A DNA stretch of 23,796 bases from a virus. The stretch covers positions 1-23,796 of the IMG/VR virus record IMGVR_UViG_3300026097_000106; one strand, 5' to 3'. This document shows, one piece after another, positions 4,995-12,240 of this stretch; within the stretch, counting starts at the first letter, position 1; each line of letters starts with the position of its first letter. A program made the position numbers and the translations under genes. The notes beneath the pieces are model-generated. The model was not told the origin of the DNA. It searched no databases and saw only the letters and a list, made by a program, of their open reading frames with translations.

Positions 4995-6455
4995 ACGGAG
5001 AGTGTAATCACTGTAACTACTATTTCCTACTTCTCTCATTTGCCGGTAAGCCCAACCCGTAGAGTAACCCATTTCTTGAGCATATTCCATCACCGCTTCT
5101 GAACCTCGGCTGCGAACTACTCTCCAGATAAAGGTATGCTTGTATGCTTTCGAGTCTTGCAGATCACCTAATTGGCTTAAACTGAGTTGGCTTAATTTCA
5201 ACCCACGAAGCTCTTCAGGAACCTTGCTTTCCAATTCTTTCAACTCTACCTCTTGCGCTTCTTCAACTTTCTTCTCGAACTTATGACCGCAATAGGAACA
5301 GTCCGTAGCTGATGCAGGAAGAATAGCTTCACATTTCGGGCAAGACTTAACAGGAGCAGGTTGTTCCGAACCTGATTGTATCTTCTCTAAACTCCATTCA
5401 CGCGGGTCATCCCAAAAACCGAAACGACCTACATTGTTCCCGAAGTCCAGGATAGTAAACTCCTTCTTGGTTTCTGTAACCCTACCACCCCTACCTACCA
5501 TCTGCAAATAGAGTGGTAGTGATGTGGTTGCTCGGTAAAGGATTACGCATTGGATGTCGGGCTGATCGAACCCCGTAGTCGCTATGGAGCAATTACAGAG
5601 TATTCCATCTGAGGATTTATCAAACCACTCTAACGTTTCCACTCGTTCTGATTTACTCATATTTGAATCCAAATGCCTTGCGTTGTAACCTTGAGCTTTA
5701 AGTTCGTTGCAAAGTTCAATTGAGTTATCTATCCCTGCTGAGAACACAATGGTTTTCTTTCCTTCAGCTAGGCGTTTGTAGTTATCTACAACACCTCGGA
5801 ACGTCTTTAATTTAGCGTATCTCTGCTGTAACTGACTAGATGAATAATCACCACCTATCTTCCCTACCCCTGACAAATCTACCTCCACTCCGAAATAAGT
5901 TGGCTTGGCTAAGTAACCCAAATCAATCAATCCTGGTGTATCAATCGAACTCACCATATCTTGATAGAACTCGTCTAAACTTGATTGTGCTTTACCTTTC
6001 CGGTATGGTGTGGCTGTTGCGCCTATTACGAAACAGTCATGCTTTATCTCTCGCAGAACTTTATCGTGAGATGCCCGATGCGCTTCATCTACCACTACAA
6101 GCGTTAATGACTCAATAAATTCCCTGTACTTATCAACCCTTCTGTGGAAAGTTTCTGTCATCGAAATGAAACAGTTGTGATTCAAGTTAGGGTACTCACC
6201 TGACCTGATGTAATTCGGTATCAATCCAAACTTCTCAAAAGCACCACCTGCTTGAGCCAATAGTTCTTGTCTATCAGTTAGTATCAATGCTTTACCACCT
6301 CTCTTTACGTGTTCTGAAACCATGTAGGAAAAGCAGAAAGTTTTTCCAAAACCCGTAGCTGCTTGCAGTACGGTTCTATTGTTCCCTGATTTGAACGAAT
6401 CTCTAAGGCTATTGATTATGTCAATCTGATGTGGGTATAAGGTTGGTTTTGTCAT
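4992..6455 (-). CDS. SF2 DEAD/DEAH-box helicase with C-terminal zinc ribbon
   Basis: The 487-residue SF2 helicase (ResIII/UvsW-like) has Walker A ATGFGKT (33-39), DEAH (123-126), GATATP (145-150) and the motif VI stretch QMVGRGGRV (about 315). A Cys4 ribbon, CPKC plus CSYC, lies near 370-390, and a helical C-terminus follows. An N-terminal LYPHQ Q-like motif is present (6-10). Such phage helicases remodel forks or recombination intermediates. The ATG at 6455 shares its A with the TAA stop of the upstream primase-helicase gene (TAATG), so I prefer it to the GTG ten codons upstream. It works next to the VRR-NUC gene. The exact DNA substrate cannot be read from the sequence. Confidence 0.88.
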   Translation of the reverse strand: MTKPTLYPHQIDIINSLRDSFKSGNNRTVLQAATGFGKTFCFSYMVSEHVKRGGKALILTDRQELLAQAGGAFEKFGLIPNYIRSGEYPNLNHNCFISMTETFHRRVDKYREFIESLTLVVVDEAHRASHDKVLREIKHDCFVIGATATPYRKGKAQSSLDEFYQDMVSSIDTPGLIDLGYLAKPTYFGVEVDLSGVGKIGGDYSSSQLQQRYAKLKTFRGVVDNYKRLAEGKKTIVFSAGIDNSIELCNELKAQGYNARHLDSNMSKSERVETLEWFDKSSDGILCNCSIATTGFDQPDIQCVILYRATTSLPLYLQMVGRGGRVTETKKEFTILDFGNNVGRFGFWDDPREWSLEKIQSGSEQPAPVKSCPKCEAILPASATDCSYCGHKFEKKVEEAQEVELKELESKVPEELRGLKLSQLSLSQLGDLQDSKAYKHTFIWRVVRSRGSEAVMEYAQEMGYSTGWAYRQMREVGNSSYSDYTLR

Positions 6456-8731
6456 TATTTCTGTTCTTCTAATTCTTTCTTCCACCTTCTAATAGTTCTC
6501 TCAGAAACATTCAGGATCCTAGCTGCATCTGTATTTTTCAGTTTCGGGTTGACTTCATACATAGCTAAGAATCTTTCTATATCTGACTTTACAGGTTTGA
6601 TTGAACTCTGCTTCAGCTTGCCAAACTCAATACTATCAATGCTTACTTTCTGATTCATTGATACAAAGTAGTCAACCAACCTTTGAGCGTTGTTAAGGCT
6701 TTCAATGTTTATATCTGAAACGTAATCAACACCATCATCATGGCAGCTTAATATGTGAAGTATTATTGCGAATCTTGGTAAATAGGTTTTCATTTTAGGT
6801 ATTACAGACTTCAAGTTTTCACTTACGTCATCTGAAGTCTGCATATCGGTTAGGTTATCCATTAGTTCGCCTAACTTCTCCTTTGCATCTGGTTCAAACC
6901 GCACATAGTTTGAATCAATATCTCCATCCTCATTTACAACGACAAGATTTGATTTTATGTGTCCGTATAGACTCAGAATAAAATCATCGTACATTGCTAT
7001 AAGATCAGAGTCCATCTCGTTGTAATTCCATTTCGGTGGTTTGTGATCAGGGTAACTAAGAAGAAGTCTATCTGTAAAACCATTATCTCTGAAATCTTCG
7101 GTAAACAGCTTGCTCATTACGTTTGGCTGAATACCACCAAGAACAGGTATTATTGGAGAATCAATGTATGAATCACTTACTGTCTTTCTGTTTGTAGATG
7201 CAAAACTATTACTGAATGTACTTAACCAAAACTCAAGGTCAGCACCTGCCCTGTACTTATTCATCTCCTTCACCCATCCTGCTAACTCGTCTTTGAAAAC
7301 ACCTACCGAATTAGGGTTTTCTTCATGTAATTCAATCAATGCTTCGATTGTAGTATCATTAACTACAAATTGCTTTCTTGATGGATTCATCACTTCTGCA
7401 TGGTTATTCTTCTCCTGGTCAGATAGTGCTGAGTATTCATCGAACTCTTTTTTTGCTTTACTGTAATCTCTTACAGCTCTTTTGTTCATCTCAATCAATG
7501 GTCTAATCGCATCTTTTACAGCAGGAGTTTTACCTACTCCAGCAGATCCAACAACAGCTATCCAAAGCGAACAACATTCTGTGTAACCTGTTTTCAATTC
7601 TACCTTGATTGAATTTCCAATTATCAAGGACCCAACCCATAGCACTCCAGAACCCATAAAGTCTACGCTATGACCCAATGTTTCATTACAAGCTAGTATG
7701 TACTCTCTGATGGTTGTAGGAAAAATGTCTATCGGAAATGAATGACGTTTGATCACTTCTTCCGAATGTTCAAGTTTTGGTTGTTCTTTTGGTTTTATTC
7801 TGTCACCGTAACCATCCTTGTACAATTGACTTGCTGCTTCGGAAAAATTGCCGTTATGGTGTTTCCAAGCATAGCAATGAAATGAACTGAGAAGTTTCTG
7901 ATTTGGATATTGAGTTCCTGTTGTGAATAGATACATACAACCGGAATCTTTGTAGATGTAACCTGAGTGAGCAGATGTAGCACCATGTCTTTTGATAATG
8001 ATTTTAGAAGAAAGATTCCTTACAACCTTAAACTCATCACCAACTACATCCAATACGGAATGTTTCTGCTCGTAATCTTGCCAAGGAGTAATTCCGTTCT
8101 GCTGAAACTCAGGCTTGTCTCTAGTAGGTTCTTCTAATTCAATCTCTTCTGGTCTTTCATCATACATCTTGCAAATGCTGATGATAGTATCATGCTCTTC
8201 TTTCGTTAGGTATTGAATCTCCGTATAATCCAATCCGTTGTAACAGTCATCGTATAGAATAGCGTAACCACCTTTCCCACGAGTTTCAATTACAGCTTCA
8301 TAACTCTTGCCTTCTTCTGGCTTTATACCTGTCTTTACAGGAACAGCCAACTTCTCGTTACCCATATCGGTTTCAGCCCGATAAGTAAGATGATAACCAT
8401 AGTTCAATGTAGCATGAACCGAGACCTTCTTGTCAAATCCATCTATCGAATCTCGTAAGTATTCAATAAACTCATTGAACCATTTTTTTCGATCCTCTTG
8501 ATGAAGAACTTTCAAATCCACATCTACACAAAAAACATTTTCGTAACCTGTAGCATAACCGAATCTCCAAGCATCGAAATTCTCAATTTCCTTCTCTAAC
8601 TGCTTTTGAGATATTTGAAATGTCTGAAAATCCTTCCACTTATGTAGAGGTCTTTTTTTATCATCTACCACAAGAATAGAATACTTACAGTTTAACAGTT
8701 TTCTTGCTCTATCTAATCTGATGTGGCTCAT
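6455..8731 (-). CDS. Primase-polymerase/helicase (prim-pol plus DUF3987-like ATPase)
   Basis: The 758-residue replication protein starts with an archaeo-eukaryotic primase-polymerase domain. It shows the acidic DxD CVDVDLK (D70, D72), the His of NYGYHLTY (H114), and E149 followed by RGKGGYAI (151-158). A linker domain (about 215-315) includes the pattern YPNQK. A DUF3987-type ATPase follows, with Walker A GSAGVGKT (395-402) and Walker B-like VGVFKDE (476-482). A C-terminal HTH (about 725-755, NTDAARILNVSERTIRRW) may bind DNA. This fusion supplies primer synthesis and unwinding in many temperate phages. It has a good promoter and a 140-nt structured leader, and the GGACA-repeat region lies just upstream, consistent with an origin next to its initiator. 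Confidence 0.88.
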   Translation of the reverse strand: MSHIRLDRARKLLNCKYSILVVDDKKRPLHKWKDFQTFQISQKQLEKEIENFDAWRFGYATGYENVFCVDVDLKVLHQEDRKKWFNEFIEYLRDSIDGFDKKVSVHATLNYGYHLTYRAETDMGNEKLAVPVKTGIKPEEGKSYEAVIETRGKGGYAILYDDCYNGLDYTEIQYLTKEEHDTIISICKMYDERPEEIELEEPTRDKPEFQQNGITPWQDYEQKHSVLDVVGDEFKVVRNLSSKIIIKRHGATSAHSGYIYKDSGCMYLFTTGTQYPNQKLLSSFHCYAWKHHNGNFSEAASQLYKDGYGDRIKPKEQPKLEHSEEVIKRHSFPIDIFPTTIREYILACNETLGHSVDFMGSGVLWVGSLIIGNSIKVELKTGYTECCSLWIAVVGSAGVGKTPAVKDAIRPLIEMNKRAVRDYSKAKKEFDEYSALSDQEKNNHAEVMNPSRKQFVVNDTTIEALIELHEENPNSVGVFKDELAGWVKEMNKYRAGADLEFWLSTFSNSFASTNRKTVSDSYIDSPIIPVLGGIQPNVMSKLFTEDFRDNGFTDRLLLSYPDHKPPKWNYNEMDSDLIAMYDDFILSLYGHIKSNLVVVNEDGDIDSNYVRFEPDAKEKLGELMDNLTDMQTSDDVSENLKSVIPKMKTYLPRFAIILHILSCHDDGVDYVSDINIESLNNAQRLVDYFVSMNQKVSIDSIEFGKLKQSSIKPVKSDIERFLAMYEVNPKLKNTDAARILNVSERTIRRWKKELEEQK

Positions 8732-8827
8732 TAGCTATTGGAATTAAAGAATGGGGAGGTGCGGCAACACCCTACAAACAGGCTGCAACCATGCGCTGCC
8801 GTAGTTTTATCCCCAAATGTGAAATCG

Positions 8828-8880
8828 TTTGTCATTAGTTGCATTATCAGACTCGCTATTTGCCGTAGCGATATGACAAA
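8828..8880. repeat. Nested inverted repeats in the primase-helicase leader
   Basis: An outer pair, TTTGTCAT (8828-8835) and ATGACAAA (8873-8880), encloses an inner hairpin, TCGCTA (8853-8858) and TAGCGA (8866-8871), with a 7-nt loop. The outer arm overlaps the -7 promoter box and the inner hairpin falls at the expected transcript 5' end. This could be an operator, a 5'-stabilising hairpin or a cis-regulatory RNA. Confidence 0.6.
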
Positions 8881-8906
8881 TCTACAACTAATTATTTATT
8901 AAACAA
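8877..8906 (-). promoter_or_regulatory. Promoter of primase-helicase gene
   Basis: The minus strand has TTG (8906-8904), a 19-nt spacer and TAGATTTG (8884-8877), matching both Bacteroidota promoter elements. Transcription would start near 8872, giving a leader of about 140 nt before the ATG at 8731. Confidence 0.6.
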
Positions 8907-8920
8907 GTAGTTATCATTTT

Positions 8921-9166
8921 GGACATGGTGTGTCCGTTTTTACAGTTTTGTCCAATCATTGATAATCAATGAGTTAGCTTGTTTTTAGGACACGTTTTGT
9001 GCTTAAGCGGACATGGACAAATTATTTTTTCCGTTTTGACCAACAGACTCACATGAAAACTGAAATTGACAATTTTCGTTTGTCCGTCCATTTTGTGTCC
9101 AAAACGGAGTTAATTAACTGATTAACAAGTGGTTGATAGGTGGACATGGGTGGACAAACCGTGTCC
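8921..9166. promoter_or_regulatory. GGACA/TGTCC iteron-like cluster, candidate origin or operator
   Basis: Eleven copies of GGACA or its complement lie in about 246 nt. GGACA occurs at 8921, 8988, 9009, 9015, 9142 and 9152; TGTCC at 8931, 8949, 9081, 9096 and 9162. Chance would give about half a copy. They fall into three extended forms, GGACATGG (three), GGACAAA (four) and GGACAC (four). The cluster sits in a 445-nt non-coding gap directly upstream of the primase-helicase promoter and includes AT-rich tracts and palindromes. Iteron-bearing replication origin or multi-site operator are the main possibilities. Confidence 0.65.
8957..8971. repeat. Perfect 15-bp palindrome inside the GGACA cluster
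   Basis: CATTGAT and ATCAATG are separated by one A, a perfect 7-bp dyad. It is a plausible dimer-binding operator or part of an origin. Confidence 0.55.
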
Positions 9167-9176
9167 TAAACAAAGC

Positions 9177-10025
9177 CTACCCACCGCTTTTTGCCATTTT
9201 TTCGTTAAAGTCTGCTTTAAGTTTTTCTTCCCAGACCTTATTTGACACGGTGTAGTAAGTTTTGCAATCAGGACATTGAAGTTGATGTCTGACCGTACCC
9301 GCTTTGGTAGTTCGTTTCTTGCTGTGATGCGGCTTATCATTAGCGCAGTTCGGACAGGAGTAGCGACCAAAACCGGTATGCGCTCCAACATGAGATTCGT
9401 TAGATACGTATGGTTGCATTAGATGGAAAGTATCTTCTAGGAGTTTGATGTCCTGGTGGCAATACGTAACCATCTTATCTAAGGCAGTTTGGTACGTATC
9501 AGGTAGGTCAACTTCATGTCCATACCAATAAGGCACGAGAGGATGGCTTATGTAGTCCCAATCCTCTTTACTCATCGGGTTCTTACCCCCATCGAAGAAA
9601 CGTTTACCGAAGTAGTCCAATCTGTTGCTCTGAAGATTGAAGTGAGATCTAGCTTTAGCGCAGGTGTCGTATGATTCTAATTTGGTCGGAAATGGAATAC
9701 CATGAACCATTGCTCTTGTCCTGACCCATTTATCATCGAACCGTTTACCGTTGTGAGATACTATTTGATCAGCTTCTAATGCTGCTTTCGTGAATCTCTC
9801 AATGACAGACTTATCATCTCCTTTATCCCAAACCGCTTCAAATTGGGTTTCTTGCCCTTCCCATTTCCAACAGATGCAGATGATTGCTGATTCATGTATG
9901 ATGTCTTGGAAGTTGATTCTTGCTTTGTGTGATGGTCTCCAGAATGAGCCAATGCAATAAGACGTTTCAATGTCGTAGAATAAGCGTTTGAATCCGCTTG
10001 GTGGTAACTCGAACTTTAAGTTCAT
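9177..10025 (-). CDS. DnaQ/RNase H-like 3'-5' exonuclease with C-terminal zinc ribbon
   Basis: The 282-residue protein carries the three exonuclease motifs of the DEDD superfamily: FYDIETS (D18, E20), SHNGKRFD (90-97, D97) and YCHQDIKLL (188-196, D192). The Tyr at 188 fits the DEDDy type. A C-terminal Cys4 ribbon follows (C224, C227, C251, C254), which may contact DNA or a partner. No polymerase domain is attached. It opens the replication transcript, with its own -7 box, a palindrome and a clear AAAGGA ribosome-binding site upstream. Roles in proofreading-like trimming, recombination or primer removal are inference. Confidence 0.85.
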   Translation of the reverse strand: MNLKFELPPSGFKRLFYDIETSYCIGSFWRPSHKARINFQDIIHESAIICICWKWEGQETQFEAVWDKGDDKSVIERFTKAALEADQIVSHNGKRFDDKWVRTRAMVHGIPFPTKLESYDTCAKARSHFNLQSNRLDYFGKRFFDGGKNPMSKEDWDYISHPLVPYWYGHEVDLPDTYQTALDKMVTYCHQDIKLLEDTFHLMQPYVSNESHVGAHTGFGRYSCPNCANDKPHHSKKRTTKAGTVRHQLQCPDCKTYYTVSNKVWEEKLKADFNEKMAKSGG

Positions 10026-10040
10026 GTAGTTCCTTTAATT

Positions 10041-10055
10041 CGGCTACGGTAGCCG
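10041..10055. promoter_or_regulatory. Palindromic operator candidate just after the exonuclease promoter
   Basis: CGGCTAC and GTAGCCG are separated by a single G, a perfect 7-bp dyad. It lies between the -7 box (10071-10064) and the ribosome-binding site, around or just after the likely transcript start, where a repressor would block transcription. It could also form an mRNA hairpin. Confidence 0.5.
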
Positions 10056-10063
10056 CGTTTCTG

Positions 10064-10071
10064 CAAAGTTA
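10064..10071 (-). promoter_or_regulatory. TAACTTTG -7 box of exonuclease gene
   Basis: The minus strand reads TAACTTTGCA, a full match to TAnnTTTG and the same sequence as in front of the gpW and protease-capsid genes. A clear -33 TTG is not present. It directly follows the terminator of the recombination operon. Confidence 0.5.
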
Positions 10072-10072
10072 C

Positions 10073-10102
10073 AAAAAAGCCCCACTCGTATTGAGCAGGG
10101 CT
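10073..10102 (-). terminator. Intrinsic terminator after recombination operon
   Basis: On the minus strand AGCCC and GGGCT close a GC-rich stem (inner CTC/GAG pairing after a 2-nt mismatch), followed at once by six T. It separates the HTH gene from the exonuclease promoter. Confidence 0.7.
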
Positions 10103-10173
10103 GTTCCACTTGAGCCATTCGTATCACAAGTGGATTAAGTGAAATCTTTGATTTACGAGGACTGCTTACTCGT
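10073..10173 (-). ncRNA. Three-hairpin 3' region, possible small RNA
   Basis: Between the stop of the HTH gene and the terminator run three inverted repeats: ACGAG/CTCGT (10155-10159 and 10169-10173), CCACTTG/CAAGTGG (10106-10112 and 10127-10133) and the terminator stem. The structured stretch of about 100 nt has no ORF. It may be a processed 3'UTR RNA or simply a stabilising 3' end; no known RNA family is recognised. Confidence 0.35.
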
Positions 10174-10174
10174 T

Positions 10175-10501
10175 TTATCTAGCAGGATGTTTTACATCCC
10201 TCTCAGGAACATCTACATCAAATTGAATTAGAGCAGGGCCGCATATAGCAGACTCCGCTACTGAATTACGATAAGACCTCATTTTCATGTTCAATGTTTT
10301 GAGTTTCATACCCAGGAACTTTGCAATCCGATTCCTAGTGTAATGCTTTTCCATACCCAAGCAGAACAGAACAGAACCGAGTGAGCTGCTTGAACCTTTT
10401 GTCTCGAACCCGGTTAATTCTTCCACCACCCAAGCACCCCACTCCAAGCTAGGTTTGCTCGGAGTAGGATTTAGGCAGTTTTCGCTGTTTGTCGGGTGCA
10501 T
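10175..10501 (-). CDS. Fis-like helix-turn-helix protein
   Basis: The 108-residue protein (ATG at 10501, sharing its A with the TGA stop of the SSB-like gene) contains YTRNRIAKFLGMKLKTLNMKMRSY near residues 54-77. This matches the Fis-type HTH pattern in which a short helix ending in Leu-Gly is followed by a recognition helix with Thr-Leu. Small Fis-like phage proteins, such as lambda NinH, sit in recombination or nin regions, as here. The first 40 residues are Ser/Pro-rich and probably disordered. It may regulate this operon or assist DNA bending. Confidence 0.55.
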   Translation of the reverse strand: MHPTNSENCLNPTPSKPSLEWGAWVVEELTGFETKGSSSSLGSVLFCLGMEKHYTRNRIAKFLGMKLKTLNMKMRSYRNSVAESAICGPALIQFDVDVPERDVKHPAR

Positions 10502-10818
10502 CAAAAGATAACCTCTTCGTCTGAATCGAGTGGAGCGGGTGCAGCTTTCTCATCTACATTCCATCTCCAACAAGTTAGGTTGGTGAAGTACCGACCATTA
10601 CTCTCGTTTGAACGGATGTTGAATGAAGCGGTCACCGTATCACCCACATTGATTCCTTCGATTGCTTTATCAGCTTTATCCTTTACAACCTCGAATTGAA
10701 TGTTGTTGGTGTAACCGTTATCGGTCACTTCAATTACGTATTCCATTTTCTTGAACCCGGACTCGAAGGTTTGAATATCCCCGACCTTGATTACTTTTCC
10801 TGTTGCTTTGTATTCCAT
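10501..10818 (-). CDS. DUF3127 single-stranded DNA-binding-like protein
   Basis: The 105-residue protein has the OB-like layout of the DUF3127 family: an N-terminal GKVIKVGDIQTF strand pair, a central INVGDTVTASFNIRSNE segment (about 55-72) and a GRYFTNLTCWRW strand (75-86). It ends in an acidic tail with hydrophobic tip, LDSDEEVIF, as in SSB proteins that recruit partners through their C-terminus. It sits 2 nt after the YqaJ exonuclease gene, the usual context for a phage SSB. The family is from memory; ssDNA binding is strongly suggested by fold and tail. Confidence 0.75.
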   Translation of the reverse strand: MEYKATGKVIKVGDIQTFESGFKKMEYVIEVTDNGYTNNIQFEVVKDKADKAIEGINVGDTVTASFNIRSNESNGRYFTNLTCWRWNVDEKAAPAPLDSDEEVIF

Positions 10819-10820
10819 GC

Positions 10821-11474
10821 TTAAAACTTGATTTGATTAACGTTTAACTCGATTTGTTCTTGTAGTTCAATTGCAGCGTTCAGTTTCATTTCACACACCG
10901 ATTCAACGGTTGCTAACTTAGGTCTTGCTGCTGTACCTATGTTCACCTCATCCGTAATGGATAGAGTTTTGATGAACAGTCTTTTTTCCGACTCAGGTCT
11001 GTATGAACAGAAATAAAGCGTTTCAAGACCATCAATCACAGTAAAGTAGTGAACGCATTGATGGACGTACTCCAATGGGATTTCGTTACCTCTGATGTAC
11101 TCTACGTGCTTTTTAACTGATGGACACTTGATTTCGCAAGCCAATGTTCCATTCAAGTTTATTCCATCTGGACTGATACCAAGTAGACTACAATCAGAAG
11201 ATTGAATCCAACCAACTTCCGTAAAAGCAGGTATTCCTAGATATTCAACCATCTCCTTACGACCAAACGGCTCCAGGTCATTACCTCTCTGCATTGCTTC
11301 GTTCTTGAAACTTTCAGCAGTTGGGTCATACGGCTCTAATCTAGCTCCGATAAGTTCGTTGAGCAGGTCACCTCCTTTCGTGTGAAGTCGTTTTGATGTC
11401 GACCCACCTACTTTTCCGTAACGAATCTTGTGCCATTCAAGGCTTCCTTGTTCTATGTCTCTGAAGATTTTCAT
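10821..11474 (-). CDS. YqaJ/lambda-exonuclease family recombination nuclease
   Basis: The 217-residue alkaline exonuclease of the YqaJ type has the N-terminal GSLEWHKIRYGKVGGS signature (10-25), E68 in GNDLEP, D103 in GISPDGI, the ExK of CEIKCPS (E114, K116) and Q139 in YVHQC. Together these form the PD-(D/E)XK site. Members chew 5' ends of double-stranded DNA to expose single strands for annealing. Its ATG overlaps the stop of the upstream 161-residue gene (ATGA) and it is followed by the SSB-like gene. A recognisable RecT, Beta or Erf partner is absent, which makes the upstream gene of interest. Confidence 0.9.
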   Translation of the reverse strand: MKIFRDIEQGSLEWHKIRYGKVGGSTSKRLHTKGGDLLNELIGARLEPYDPTAESFKNEAMQRGNDLEPFGRKEMVEYLGIPAFTEVGWIQSSDCSLLGISPDGINLNGTLACEIKCPSVKKHVEYIRGNEIPLEYVHQCVHYFTVIDGLETLYFCSYRPESEKRLFIKTLSITDEVNIGTAARPKLATVESVCEMKLNAAIELQEQIELNVNQIKF

Positions 11475-11956
11475 TTCGCAGCAGATTCAAGTGCATCTTT
11501 CTTCTTGTCTTTTGCAGATAGAACTGTTGGTAATTTGCGTTCTTCTGATGTCAACCCCGCCCATACAGATTTAAGCTCTGATAGGTCAACGCATCCTTCA
11601 ATAGCTTCGAGTGCTTTACTTGAATCAGCTAAGTTAGGTAGAACAGGTGCGATTCTGATTCCATCTACCATTTCAGCTCCGAATCGAACTTTCTCAACAT
11701 GAAGGGTTACGGTCATTCCAGCCCAATCCTCAATCTCTGGAGACTTGGACAGCTTTTCCAATGTCTTACAATTTGTTCTATTTAGAATAAGTGGTTTATA
11801 ATCCCCTTCTAAAGTTGCGATAGGAAGTGTCTCTTTCTTTCCCTTATCGAATGTTTCAGTCTTAGCCGAAACTGATTTGATCTTTACATTCGTATCTCCT
11901 TCAATATCAACCGAAGCAAGATAGTCTGATGTGTGAATTGTTCTCCAATGTGCCAT
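11471..11956 (-). CDS. Recombination-module protein of unknown function (candidate annealing or ssDNA-binding partner)
   Basis: The 161-residue protein begins MAHWRTIHTSDYLASVDI and has alternating beta strands (about 15-60), a LNRTNCKTLEKL helix and a WAGMTVTLHVEKVRFG strand pair (78-93). The Ala/Lys-rich C-terminus ends in DALESAAK. I recall similar proteins next to phage recombination nucleases but no assigned function. It is the first gene after a promoter and is coupled to the YqaJ exonuclease, the position in which a single-strand annealing protein is often found. The beta-rich core could be an OB-like fold. Both points are inference. Confidence 0.6.
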   Translation of the reverse strand: MAHWRTIHTSDYLASVDIEGDTNVKIKSVSAKTETFDKGKKETLPIATLEGDYKPLILNRTNCKTLEKLSKSPEIEDWAGMTVTLHVEKVRFGAEMVDGIRIAPVLPNLADSSKALEAIEGCVDLSELKSVWAGLTSEERKLPTVLSAKDKKKDALESAAK

Positions 11957-11980
11957 TTAAAATAGTTTTAAAGTTTGGCA

Positions 11981-12014
11981 CGAATCTATGTAATAGTTTT
12001 TAAGTATGCAAAAA
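11981..12014 (-). promoter_or_regulatory. Promoter of recombination operon
   Basis: The minus strand shows TTTTTG, a 20-nt spacer and TAGATTCG, a one-mismatch match to the Bacteroidota -33/-7 arrangement. It lies in the 77-nt gap before the 161-residue gene, with the ATG 24 nt downstream. Confidence 0.45.
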
Positions 12015-12033
12015 GAAAGTTAAAAATATCCGT

Positions 12034-12240
12034 TTACTGACCTTCTCCCTCATTTTCAACCCTTGCAAGTTCTTCATCGGTCAAGCCTTCACCATCGCCA
12101 ACATCTAAACACCATTGACCGTTGTGTTCAATAGGATGTGACCACCAATAGATAGTAGGCGGTTGACACCCTCTTTTGAACGCTTCAAACTTGTTGCGCT
12201 CGTCTGCTTGTTCCTTTGTATCAAATGGTAGTAGCATCAT
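12034..12240 (-). CDS. Small hypothetical protein
   Basis: The 68-residue protein is rich in Trp, Glu and Gly, with a central PTIYWWSHPIEHNGQWCLDVGDGEG stretch split by Pro and an acidic tail. The ATG overlaps the stop of the large adhesin-like gene (ATGA), so it closes the head/tail transcript. The WxxH and W-C pattern gives no family I can name. It may be a small accessory or tail-assembly protein; that is position-based inference only. Confidence 0.6.
   Translation of the reverse strand: MMLLPFDTKEQADERNKFEAFKRGCQPPTIYWWSHPIEHNGQWCLDVGDGEGLTDEELARVENEGEGQ

Noticed and set aside
6456-6485. GTG start ten codons upstream for the SF2 helicase
   Set aside because: The ATG at 6455 shares its A with the upstream stop codon (TAATG) and directly precedes the conserved LYPHQ motif.
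8921-9166. CRISPR-like array
   Set aside because: The repeats are only 5-8 nt, occur in both orientations and have irregular spacing, unlike CRISPR repeats.
10073-10173. tRNA gene
   Set aside because: No GTTC-type T-loop, acceptor stem or CCA-like end is present despite several hairpins.
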